A stretch of 22,740 nt of DNA, from contig CAZPPK010000035.1 of the NCBI GenBank assembly GCA_964588415.1, positions 1-22,740 of the forward strand. Direction: 5' to 3'. The stretch comes from Sulfidibacterium sp964588415 (GTDB taxonomy: Bacteria; Bacteroidota; Bacteroidia; Bacteroidales; F082). A program made the position numbers and the translations under genes. Below, piece by piece: positions 16,610 through 22,740 of this stretch. Position 1 is the first letter of the stretch. Every line of letters starts with the position of its first letter. Below the pieces are notes generated by a model, which did no database searches, had not been told where the DNA came from, and worked only from the letters and a program-made list of their open reading frames with translations.

Positions 16610-16635
16610 AATTTTATGCACTATTAACGACTCAA

Positions 16636-16643
16636 CAAAATTA
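16636..16643 (-). promoter_or_regulatory. Promoter -7 element of parA
   Basis: On the minus strand this is TAATTTTG (TAnnTTTG), 26 bases before the ATG at 16609. The upstream -33 box is poor. It would place the transcription start between the two possible ATGs or just before them and favours the start at 16609. Confidence 0.5.
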
Positions 16644-16738
16644 CCACTTTAAGGTGTTGTAAAAATACCTCACTAAATTCAAGTTATCAACAGAAACAAC
16701 TGCAAATTAAAAGCAGGAACTGAGGCATAAAACAAAAC

Positions 16739-17110
16739 TTACTCTTCCTTAGTTTTTTCCTCATCTCCGCCAAGGTCTTCAAAATTCACATCCACATGAA
16801 TGTTATCGGTATCTGCCACTGCATTGGTCAGATCAGTATCACCCACCCCAACACCCGTTTCAATATAACGGATGGCACCGTCCAGGCCTGTGACAAACTT
16901 TTCAAAATCTTCACGATACAAGAAGATTTTATGTTTTTCATAGACAAACTTCCCCTGATCGTTCAAAAATCGCCGTTTGCTTTCGGTAATGGTCAAATAA
17001 TATTCCCCGTTGCGTGTGGTTTTCACATCGAAAAAGTAGGTTCTTTTACCAGCCCTAACGACCTTGGAAAAAATGTCCGGTCTTCTCTCCTGTTTTTCTT
17101 GTTCTTCCAT
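16739..17110 (-). CDS. PUR-like DNA/RNA-binding protein (DUF3276)
   Basis: This is a small nucleic-acid-binding protein of the PUR-alpha-like DUF3276 family, widespread in Bacteroidota and spirochaetes (Borrelia BpuR is a characterised relative that binds DNA and RNA). I choose the start at 17110 (MEEQEKQERRPDIFSK), giving 123 residues. The longer frame from 17161 runs upstream of a clear promoter, so the first 17 codons would not be transcribed. The PUR fold is seen in FSKVVRAGKRTYFFDVKTTRNGEYYLTITESKRR and KIFLYREDFEKFVTGL. The C-terminus is acidic. It is a single-gene unit between parA and the long spacer. Confidence 0.9.
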   Translation of the reverse strand: MEEQEKQERRPDIFSKVVRAGKRTYFFDVKTTRNGEYYLTITESKRRFLNDQGKFVYEKHKIFLYREDFEKFVTGLDGAIRYIETGVGVGDTDLTNAVADTDNIHVDVNFEDLGGDEEKTKEE

Positions 17111-17139
17111 AGGTATCCCGTCTTTTTTAATTATAAAGA

Positions 17140-17169
17140 CAAAATTAAAAATTATCCTCATAAATCAAA
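17140..17169 (-). promoter_or_regulatory. Promoter of the DUF3276 gene
   Basis: On the minus strand this reads TTTG, 18 bases, TAATTTTG, close to the Bacteroidota consensus TTTG-N19-TAnnTTTG. It lies 29 bases before the ATG at 17110 and decides that start. Confidence 0.7.
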
Positions 17170-17356
17170 GCCATCTTCTAATTGAATAACAAGAATCCTT
17201 TAAGAAAACAATAACAACAAGATTTTATTTAAAGTCTTTTCATTAAACAGATTATAAATGATGTGATACGTTTGACCGGTAAAAATTTTTAAACCTGCAG
17301 CATCACTTTAATAAAAACATATTTCCAGTACTGATTTTTTATCATTTTAAATACAT

Positions 17357-17509
17357 GAGTCCGGTCTAAAAAGGTAAATTGGTGTAAATAATAAAAATCA
17401 GTGTTTACCCACCCCTAAAGGGCGCACTGATTTTCAGTCACTTCCCTCTTAGGGGATTAAGGGGTAAAAGTTGCTGAAAATCAAATCAAGACCTTTTCAG
17501 ACCGGACTC
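17357..17509. repeat. Long copy (153 bp) of the palindromic MITE-like element
   Basis: The ends are GAGTCCGGTCTAAAAAGGT (17357-17375) and ACCTTTTCAGACCGGACTC (17491-17509), 19 bp inverted repeats with one mismatch, flanked by AT on both sides. Inside are a 10 bp perfect inverted repeat, AAAATCAGTG/CACTGATTTT (17394-17403, 17425-17434), an overlapping 9 bp one, GATTTTCAG/CTGAAAATC (17429-17437, 17474-17482), and G/C-rich CCCCTAAAGGG- and CCCTCTTAGGGG-type stretches. A branched fold on either strand is expected. Its two arms match the short copy at 1481-1550, which lies in the opposite orientation. It encodes nothing. Confidence 0.88.
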
Positions 17510-17620
17510 ATTAAGCAACTGTTTGTTTGAAACATAAATGCTTATTAATTAGAATTTATATTATTGATTTTTAATTAGTCGGATATCCCGAAAAGAAATT
17601 AAAAAAGTCCTATTTTCAGC

Positions 17621-17650
17621 CATTGAAATAAAAAACACAATGTTTCAATG
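17621..17650. other. Hairpin upstream of the E2 gene promoter
   Basis: CATTGAAA (17621-17628) and TTTCAATG (17643-17650) form a perfect 8 bp inverted repeat around a 14-base loop, 64 bp before the -7 box of the downstream gene. It could be an operator, but nothing else supports this. The rest of the 17170-17713 spacer, apart from the 153 bp element, shows no gene. Confidence 0.3.
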
Positions 17651-17713
17651 AGTATATCAAGTATTATGGAACAATTTTATTTAGAATTAATTCAAATTAC
17701 GAAAATTTTTCAG

Positions 17714-17721
17714 TAATTTTG
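17714..17721 (+). promoter_or_regulatory. Promoter -7 element of the E2 gene
   Basis: TAATTTTG matches TAnnTTTG and would give a leader of about 64 bases before the ATG at 17792. No clear TTTG lies 19 bases upstream. Confidence 0.45.
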
Positions 17722-17791
17722 TGCCATAATATTTTGTCTTTGACATTAAATAAGAATAAAGACTGAACAAATTGAAAATTAAAATTCTAAG

Positions 17792-19108
17792 ATGGCTAAA
17801 TTTGAAATATTAATGCCCAAATTGGGCGAAAGTATCATTGAAGCAACCATTACAAAATGGCTTAAATCAGAAGGTGACCGCTTGGAGGAAGATGATGCAA
17901 TTCTGGAGATTGCCACCGACAAGGTGGACTCTGAGATTCCGAGTCCTGTTGAAGGCACTCTTGTGAAAAAATTATTTAATGAAGGTGACGTAGTACCTGT
18001 GGGACAGGTTATTGCTGTTGTTGAGATTGAAGGAGAAGAAACCGGAGGACAAAAAACTAAAATAGAAGAAATTCCTGGAGTTGAGATGCTGGTTGAAAAA
18101 CCACAAAAAGAAACCCCGGCTGCCGCAATTGAAGAAACAACAGTGGAACCGGCAAGCTTTGAAGAAGCTACAAGGTTCTATTCTCCGCTCGTAAAAAGCA
18201 TCGCGAAAGCTGAAGATATTTCTGTCTCAACACTGGAAACCATTTCCGGTTCAGGCAAAGATGGCCGATTGACAAAGAAAGATATTTTAGATTTTATCGA
18301 AAATAATAAATCAGGAAAGGCTACGGCAGCTCAAGCATCCAAACCGGCTGTTTCGCGTGAAACGCCAAAAATCAACATGCCTGAAATCCATACGGAAGCC
18401 GGCGACCAGATCGTTGAAATGAGCCGTATGCGTAAGATCATTGCCGATCACATGGTGACGTCAAAACAGGTTTCTCCACACGTTACTTCCTTTATTGATG
18501 TGGATGTTACCAATGTCGTTAACTGGCGTAATAAGCTGAAAGAAACTATTTTAAAACGGGAAGGTGAGAAACTGACTTTCACACCGATCTTTATTGACGC
18601 CGCGGTGAAAGCACTTAAAGAATACCCGCAGATCAATGCTTCTGTAGATGGCAACAACATTATTTACCGGAAGAATTTCAATATAGGAATGGCAACTGCT
18701 CTTCCTAATGGAGATTTGATTGTTCCTGTCATTAAAAATGCCGACGAAAAAAGCTTGTTGGGCGTAACCAAGGCTGTGAACAGCCTGGCTAACAGGGCAA
18801 GGAACAATAAGCTGAGTCCTGATGAAATTCAGGGAGGCACTTTTACTGTGACCAATTTCGGCACTTTCGACAGCCTTACCGGTACGCCGGTTATCAACCA
18901 GCCTCAGGTTGCCATTCTTGGCCTTGGTGCCATCCGTAAAAAGCCGGTTGTACTGGAAACATCACAGGGCGATGTAATTGCAATAAGGCACATCATGATC
19001 CTGTCACTGGCTTATGATCACAGAATTGTGGACGGAGCGCTTGGCGGTTTGTACCTGAAGAAAATGAAAGAAATCCTTGAAAAATGGGATCTTAATTTAG
19101 AAATTTAG
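17792..19108 (+). CDS. Dihydrolipoamide acyltransferase (E2) of a 2-oxoacid dehydrogenase complex
   Basis: This E2 core subunit transfers an acyl group from lipoate to CoA. Domains in the 438 residues are a single lipoyl domain (about 1-80, lipoyl lysine K44 in ATDKVDSE), an acidic linker, a peripheral-subunit-binding domain (about 128-168, RFYSPLVKSIAKAEDIS and DGRLTKKDILDFI), a second linker, and the catalytic domain (about 205-438) with DHRIVDG at 409-415 (catalytic H410 and D414). One lipoyl domain and general similarity suggest a branched-chain 2-oxoacid or 2-oxoglutarate type rather than a multi-lipoyl pyruvate E2, but substrate cannot be fixed. E1 and E3 genes are not adjacent. A terminator follows directly. 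Confidence 0.93.
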   Translation: MAKFEILMPKLGESIIEATITKWLKSEGDRLEEDDAILEIATDKVDSEIPSPVEGTLVKKLFNEGDVVPVGQVIAVVEIEGEETGGQKTKIEEIPGVEMLVEKPQKETPAAAIEETTVEPASFEEATRFYSPLVKSIAKAEDISVSTLETISGSGKDGRLTKKDILDFIENNKSGKATAAQASKPAVSRETPKINMPEIHTEAGDQIVEMSRMRKIIADHMVTSKQVSPHVTSFIDVDVTNVVNWRNKLKETILKREGEKLTFTPIFIDAAVKALKEYPQINASVDGNNIIYRKNFNIGMATALPNGDLIVPVIKNADEKSLLGVTKAVNSLANRARNNKLSPDEIQGGTFTVTNFGTFDSLTGTPVINQPQVAILGLGAIRKKPVVLETSQGDVIAIRHIMILSLAYDHRIVDGALGGLYLKKMKEILEKWDLNLEI

Positions 19109-19135
19109 TTTTTTTCATACCATCTAGTGAATTGA

Positions 19136-19164
19136 GAACACACTTCCGGGCGTGTTCTTTTTTT
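19136..19164 (+). terminator. Rho-independent terminator after the E2 gene
   Basis: GAACAC (19136-19141) pairs with GTGTTC (19152-19157) across a 10-base loop and is followed by seven T. It starts 27 bp past the E2 stop, ending that transcript before the ABC gene promoter. Confidence 0.85.
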
Positions 19165-19232
19165 ATATGACAGTGTCTACGTTTTACTAATCCTGACCAG
19201 CCTTTTCCACAAGGTACAAAACCCACTCGTTC

Positions 19233-19263
19233 TTTGGGCAATATCAACCTTTTACTATCTTTG
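19233..19263 (+). promoter_or_regulatory. Promoter of the ABC ATPase gene
   Basis: TTTG (19233-19236), exactly 19 bases, then TATCTTTG (19256-19263) is a full match to the Bacteroidota housekeeping consensus TTTG-N19-TAnnTTTG. The ATG at 19281 is 17 bases beyond. Confidence 0.8.
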
Positions 19264-19280
19264 CTATTCATACACAAAAT

Positions 19281-19931
19281 ATGGTCGTTGCCGAAAACAT
19301 ACACAAGTCGTTTGGAAATGTCGAAGTGCTGAAAGGGATCAATCTCAGCGTAAATCGTGGAGAGATTGTTTCCATCACCGGGGTATCCGGTGCCGGAAAA
19401 TCAACATTGTTGCAAATTCTGGGAACCATTGAAAGCGCCGACAAAGGAAAAGTTATATTGGATGATATTGAGACCAGCCGTTTAAACGATAAATCGCTTT
19501 CAGAATTTCGTAATCGGCGTATTGGATTTGTTTTTCAGTTTCACCACTTACTGCCTGAATTTACAGCGCTTGAGAACATTTGTATCCCCGCTTTGATTGC
19601 AGGGAAAAGCCGAAAAACAGCTGAAGAAAAAGCCATGAAATTGCTGGATTTTATTCACTTGACACACCGGACATCTCACAAACCAGCAGAACTTTCAGGT
19701 GGCGAACAACAACGGATAGCCGTTGCACGAGCACTCATCAACGACCCGGCGGTTATTTTTGCCGACGAACCTTCCGGAAATCTCGACTCAAAGGCGTCCA
19801 AAGAATTACATCAGCTGTTTTTTGATTTGCGAAATGATCTTGGGCAAACTTTTGTGATCGTAACGCACAACAATGAATTGGCAGCCATGACAGACAAACA
19901 ATTCCCGATCAAAGACGGTTTGATCCTTTAG
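19281..19931 (+). CDS. LolD/MacB-type ABC transporter ATPase
   Basis: This is the ATP-hydrolysing subunit of a type VII ABC transporter of the LolD/MacB/FtsE group, probably for lipoprotein release. In 216 residues it shows Walker A GVSGAGKST (34-42), Q-loop Q86 in FVFQFHHLLPEFTALEN (family-typical), signature LSGGEQQR (138-145), Walker B AVIFADEP (157-164, catalytic E163), D-loop SGNLDS and H-loop H196 in THNNEL. The length and the HHLLPEFTALEN stretch fit LolD best. No permease gene is adjacent, which is common for lolD in Bacteroidota, where lolC/E-like genes lie elsewhere. The repeat-protein gene follows 52 bp later and may be cotranscribed. Confidence 0.9.
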   Translation: MVVAENIHKSFGNVEVLKGINLSVNRGEIVSITGVSGAGKSTLLQILGTIESADKGKVILDDIETSRLNDKSLSEFRNRRIGFVFQFHHLLPEFTALENICIPALIAGKSRKTAEEKAMKLLDFIHLTHRTSHKPAELSGGEQQRIAVARALINDPAVIFADEPSGNLDSKASKELHQLFFDLRNDLGQTFVIVTHNNELAAMTDKQFPIKDGLIL

Positions 19932-19983
19932 CAAAATATTTAGGCCTTATGAACGTTTCTTACAAAGAATTTGGTTAGAAATT

Positions 19984-22674
19984 ATGCACAGAAGCCAAAA
20001 TAGAGCCCTTAAAATATATTTATTTATTTTCCTGGTTTTGTTCCTGAGTCTGCTTAGTGCTCCACAGGTACATGCACAAATTGCAAAAACTTATGAAGAA
20101 GCCATTCAAAAAGGCAACAACGAAATAAAACAGCATAAGCTGTTGGATGCAAAAGCCTATTTTCAAATGGCATTGCAATTAAGGCCCGGTGATAAAGCGG
20201 CGCTACAGATGATCGACGAAACGGTTAAGTTGATTAAAGAACAGGAAAGCAGACAAGAAGGCTATTATAATCTGATTGACCATGCTGATGATTATTTGCA
20301 AAAGGGGATGCTTGATCTGGCAAAATCAACCTATCAAAAAGCTCTAAAAATAGTTCCTGGCGATACCTATGCTCAAGGAAAAATCAAAGAGATCATTCAG
20401 AAAGAAACGGAAGAAAAACAAAAGCAGTCGTTGTTCCTTTCCAAGATAGACAATGGAACACAGCTTATTGAGTTTCAGCAATTTGATAAAGCCCTAAAAC
20501 TGTTTAAAGAAGCGCAAAAACTTTTTCCCGAAAGGAAAATAACGGAAGAGAAAATTGCATTGGCATTACAATTGAAAGCTGATTACCAACACAGGCGAGC
20601 GATTGCAGAAAAGGAAATTAAAACTGCCCAGCGCTATCTTTTGATAAAAAATTATTCATCAGCATTGATCCATTTACAAAAAGCTGACTCTTTAACACCT
20701 GGAAATACGGCACTGATCGCAAAAATAAACCAGATTGAACCTTTGGCAGGAAAACAGGAAGTGTATAATGCAAAAACCAACGAAGCCGATAAATTGTACG
20801 TTGCAAAAAACTACATGGCTGCCAAGGTGAAGTACCAGGAAGCAGAAGCACTTTGGCCGGAAAATCCTTATCCAAAGGATATGATTGACAGAATTGATGT
20901 CACGTTGCAAACACAACGGGCCCATCTGAATGAAAATTATCTTGCGGCCATTCATCAGGCCGACAGCCTGTTCCGGATCCCCGAGTTGGATAACGCCAAA
21001 GCAGAATACAATCTCGCGTTGACCCTTAAACCCAAGGAAACTTATCCGCAGGAACAGCTTAAAAAAATCGCATTCGCCCTAAAAAAAGAACTTGCTACAC
21101 AAATTGCTAATTATAAGCAACTTATCAGTAATGCTGACAGCCTTTTCAGCCGGAAACAATATCTGGCTTCAAGAGATCTTTTTTCAAAAGCGCTTACGTT
21201 GAAGCCGGAAGATGTTTATCCGCAAAAGAGACTAAAAGAGATTACTCAGGCACTTCTAAGGCAAGCTGCTCAGGAAAAGGCAGAAGCTCAATACCAGGAT
21301 ATTATCGCGTCCGGGAATCAGTTTTTTGATTCTCATAACTGGGATCTCTCGCTTCAGAAATTTAAAATGGCTTCACAGCTAAAACCCGGAGAAGCTTATC
21401 CGAAAACAAAAATAGCAACGCTTCAAAAAATCCTGGCGGATTCTGCCAGGCAAAGAAAAAATGATGAACAATTCGCGCTACAAATTCAACTGGGAAATGA
21501 GCTAAAAGATGGAAAACAGTGGAAAGATGCTAAAAAAGCTTTTGTAAAAGCGCTCTCATTCAAGCCTGACGCCAATGAACCACGCAAGGCCATTGCAAAA
21601 ATTGACAGCATTACACAACAGATAGCCTACCAGAAAAAAATCAACTTAGCTTATCAAAAAGCTTTTGCCTCCGGCGACAGCCTTCTCGCAATCAAGTCTT
21701 ATCAGCTTGCGCTGAAAGCTTTTCAAAAAGCGGAGGGGCTAAAACCACTTGAAACTGCTCCCAAACAAAAAATAGCGTTAATAAACCAGACGCTTGCAGC
21801 CATATCACGACAAAAACAAATCGATGAAACTTTCGGGAAGACCATTCATCAAGCTGACAGTCTATTTAATCAAAAAAGCTATGAGCTCGCTTTAAAAGAA
21901 TATCAGGTTGCATCAAACCTGAAAGAAAAAAGCTATCCTAAAACAAAGATCACAGAGATAAACAATATCCTGCTTCAGTTGGAAAAGGAAAAGGATGAAC
22001 GTTATCAAAAAACCCTTTCTGTTGCCAATGCATCATTCCAGGCAAAAGATTATCAGGAAGCGTTATCGCAATATAAAACAGCGTTGAGTATTAAACCAGA
22101 AGCGGCTTATCCGCACCGGCAGATTCAACAATGCGAGCAACAGCTGGCTGTAACGCTTCAAATGCGCAAAAAACGATATAACCAGGAGATCGGGATGGCT
22201 GATAAATTTTACCAAGACAAGGCATTCGACCAGGCCATTGATGCATATAAAAAAGCACATCACATCATGGCTGAAGAAACCTATCCCATGGAAATGGTTC
22301 ATAAAATCACTAAATATATTGCAGACCATGCCATTGAAGACATCGTTAAACAAAAGGTGACCATCCAGTCTAACGAAACCCGGAAGTTCTCTTTTAAACC
22401 TATCCCGGTTACAGTTAGGCAAAGCAATTATGTCCTGGTCAGAACCAGCAACGTAAATGGGAATTCCTTTAATGTAATTTTTACATTCGGACAGGGAAAG
22501 ACAAAAAATGGTGGTTTTGTGGTTCGGGTTCCTGAAGGCAAGGGAAGCCAGGAATTTATCATCAGGGTTGGAGCACAATATAAATGGTTCTCTGAAGACA
22601 ATGATTGGATCAGTGTGTTTTCTGAAAACAATCCCCTTGAAATCAGCCTGATAAGAATTTCAAAGAGTGAATGA
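19984..22674 (+). CDS. Secreted TPR-like repeat protein with a beta-rich C-terminal domain
   Basis: I do not recognise a named family. The 896 residues start with a signal peptide ending near VHAQ (about residue 32), so the protein is exported. From about 36 to 785 it consists of about 13 tandem units of 53-60 residues, each of the form Y-x3-I-x2-AD-x-LF, then K-x-Y-x2-A-x3-Y-x2-A-L-x-LKP-x-E-x-YP-x3-I-x-I and a charged connecting helix. This is a TPR-like helical scaffold with long linkers. The last 110 residues (about 787-896) differ: strand-rich, with ETRKFSFKPIPVTV, SNYVLVRTSN, VVRVPEGKGSQEFIIRVG and KWFSEDNDWISVF, suggesting a beta-sandwich. It follows the ABC ATPase gene by 52 bp with no terminator between. 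A role in envelope assembly or protein binding is inference. Confidence 0.85.
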   Translation: MHRSQNRALKIYLFIFLVLFLSLLSAPQVHAQIAKTYEEAIQKGNNEIKQHKLLDAKAYFQMALQLRPGDKAALQMIDETVKLIKEQESRQEGYYNLIDHADDYLQKGMLDLAKSTYQKALKIVPGDTYAQGKIKEIIQKETEEKQKQSLFLSKIDNGTQLIEFQQFDKALKLFKEAQKLFPERKITEEKIALALQLKADYQHRRAIAEKEIKTAQRYLLIKNYSSALIHLQKADSLTPGNTALIAKINQIEPLAGKQEVYNAKTNEADKLYVAKNYMAAKVKYQEAEALWPENPYPKDMIDRIDVTLQTQRAHLNENYLAAIHQADSLFRIPELDNAKAEYNLALTLKPKETYPQEQLKKIAFALKKELATQIANYKQLISNADSLFSRKQYLASRDLFSKALTLKPEDVYPQKRLKEITQALLRQAAQEKAEAQYQDIIASGNQFFDSHNWDLSLQKFKMASQLKPGEAYPKTKIATLQKILADSARQRKNDEQFALQIQLGNELKDGKQWKDAKKAFVKALSFKPDANEPRKAIAKIDSITQQIAYQKKINLAYQKAFASGDSLLAIKSYQLALKAFQKAEGLKPLETAPKQKIALINQTLAAISRQKQIDETFGKTIHQADSLFNQKSYELALKEYQVASNLKEKSYPKTKITEINNILLQLEKEKDERYQKTLSVANASFQAKDYQEALSQYKTALSIKPEAAYPHRQIQQCEQQLAVTLQMRKKRYNQEIGMADKFYQDKAFDQAIDAYKKAHHIMAEETYPMEMVHKITKYIADHAIEDIVKQKVTIQSNETRKFSFKPIPVTVRQSNYVLVRTSNVNGNSFNVIFTFGQGKTKNGGFVVRVPEGKGSQEFIIRVGAQYKWFSEDNDWISVFSENNPLEISLIRISKSE

Positions 22675-22740
22675 CGTTTTTCTATTAAGTAGAGTCTGCT
22701 GATTTTCTTATGCGGCCAAAGTTATAAATTTATCCGTGTA

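Noticed and set aside
14905..16738. A parS site near parAB
   Set aside because: I looked for TGTTNCACGTGNAACA-like palindromes with a CACGTG core and saw none, but this was by eye; a motif scan of the window and flanks would settle it.
16796..17185. Plus-strand open frame of 129 codons
   Set aside because: It lies opposite the DUF3276 gene, which has clear family motifs and a good promoter.
22063..22578. Minus-strand open frame of 171 codons
   Set aside because: It is antisense to the repeat-protein gene, has a low-quality composition rich in Cys/Phe/His and no family motif; it is a shadow of the plus-strand gene.
22717..22724. TAACTTTG on the minus strand resembling a -7 promoter box
   Set aside because: It would fire into the end of the plus-strand repeat-protein gene with no minus-strand gene downstream in the window; likely chance.

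Overview
The window is an AT-rich stretch of a Bacteroidota chromosome. The evidence is an adjacent SusC/SusD pair, a FecR/ECF-sigma regulatory pair, two families largely confined to the phylum (DUF3276/PUR-like and DUF5683), and several promoters of the TTTG-N18/19-TAnnTTTG type. I cannot fix the order from sequence alone.

Left half (about 1-12430, all minus strand) is a polysaccharide-utilisation locus (PUL). In transcription order it holds an ECF sigma factor, a decayed fecR-like fragment with its own promoter-like block, susC, susD, a strong internal terminator-like hairpin, a GH130-family lipoprotein, a secreted GH65 hydrolase-type enzyme, a GH13 (oligo-1,6-glucosidase-like) lipoprotein, a short palindromic repeat, and an intact fecR. 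The enzymes appear periplasmic and suit breakdown of short imported alpha-glucosides (alpha-1,6 and possibly alpha-1,2). The GH130 protein is the odd member. The sigma gene and the intact anti-sigma gene lie at opposite ends of the locus, about 10 kb apart, with near-identical leader sequences before the fecR fragment and before the intact fecR.

Middle (12430-17110) is ordinary chromosome. A plus-strand DUF438/hemerythrin/PAS protein diverges from the sigma gene. It is followed on the minus strand by an unknown 133-residue helical protein, a DUF5683 membrane protein, parB and parA (probably one operon read parA to orf133), then a PUR-like DUF3276 gene with its own promoter.

Right (17111-22740, plus strand) starts with a gene-poor 680 bp stretch carrying a 153 bp palindromic element, the long relative of the short repeat at 1481-1550. 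It is followed by a lipoyl acyltransferase E2 gene and its terminator, a LolD-type ABC ATPase behind a textbook Bacteroidota promoter, and a secreted 896-residue protein built from about 13 TPR-like repeats plus a beta-rich C-terminal domain.

I see no tRNA, rRNA, CRISPR array or transposase. The most unusual signals are the split sigma/anti-sigma arrangement with its duplicated leader, the two-copy nested palindromic element, the GH130+GH65+GH13 combination, and the repeat protein at the right end.
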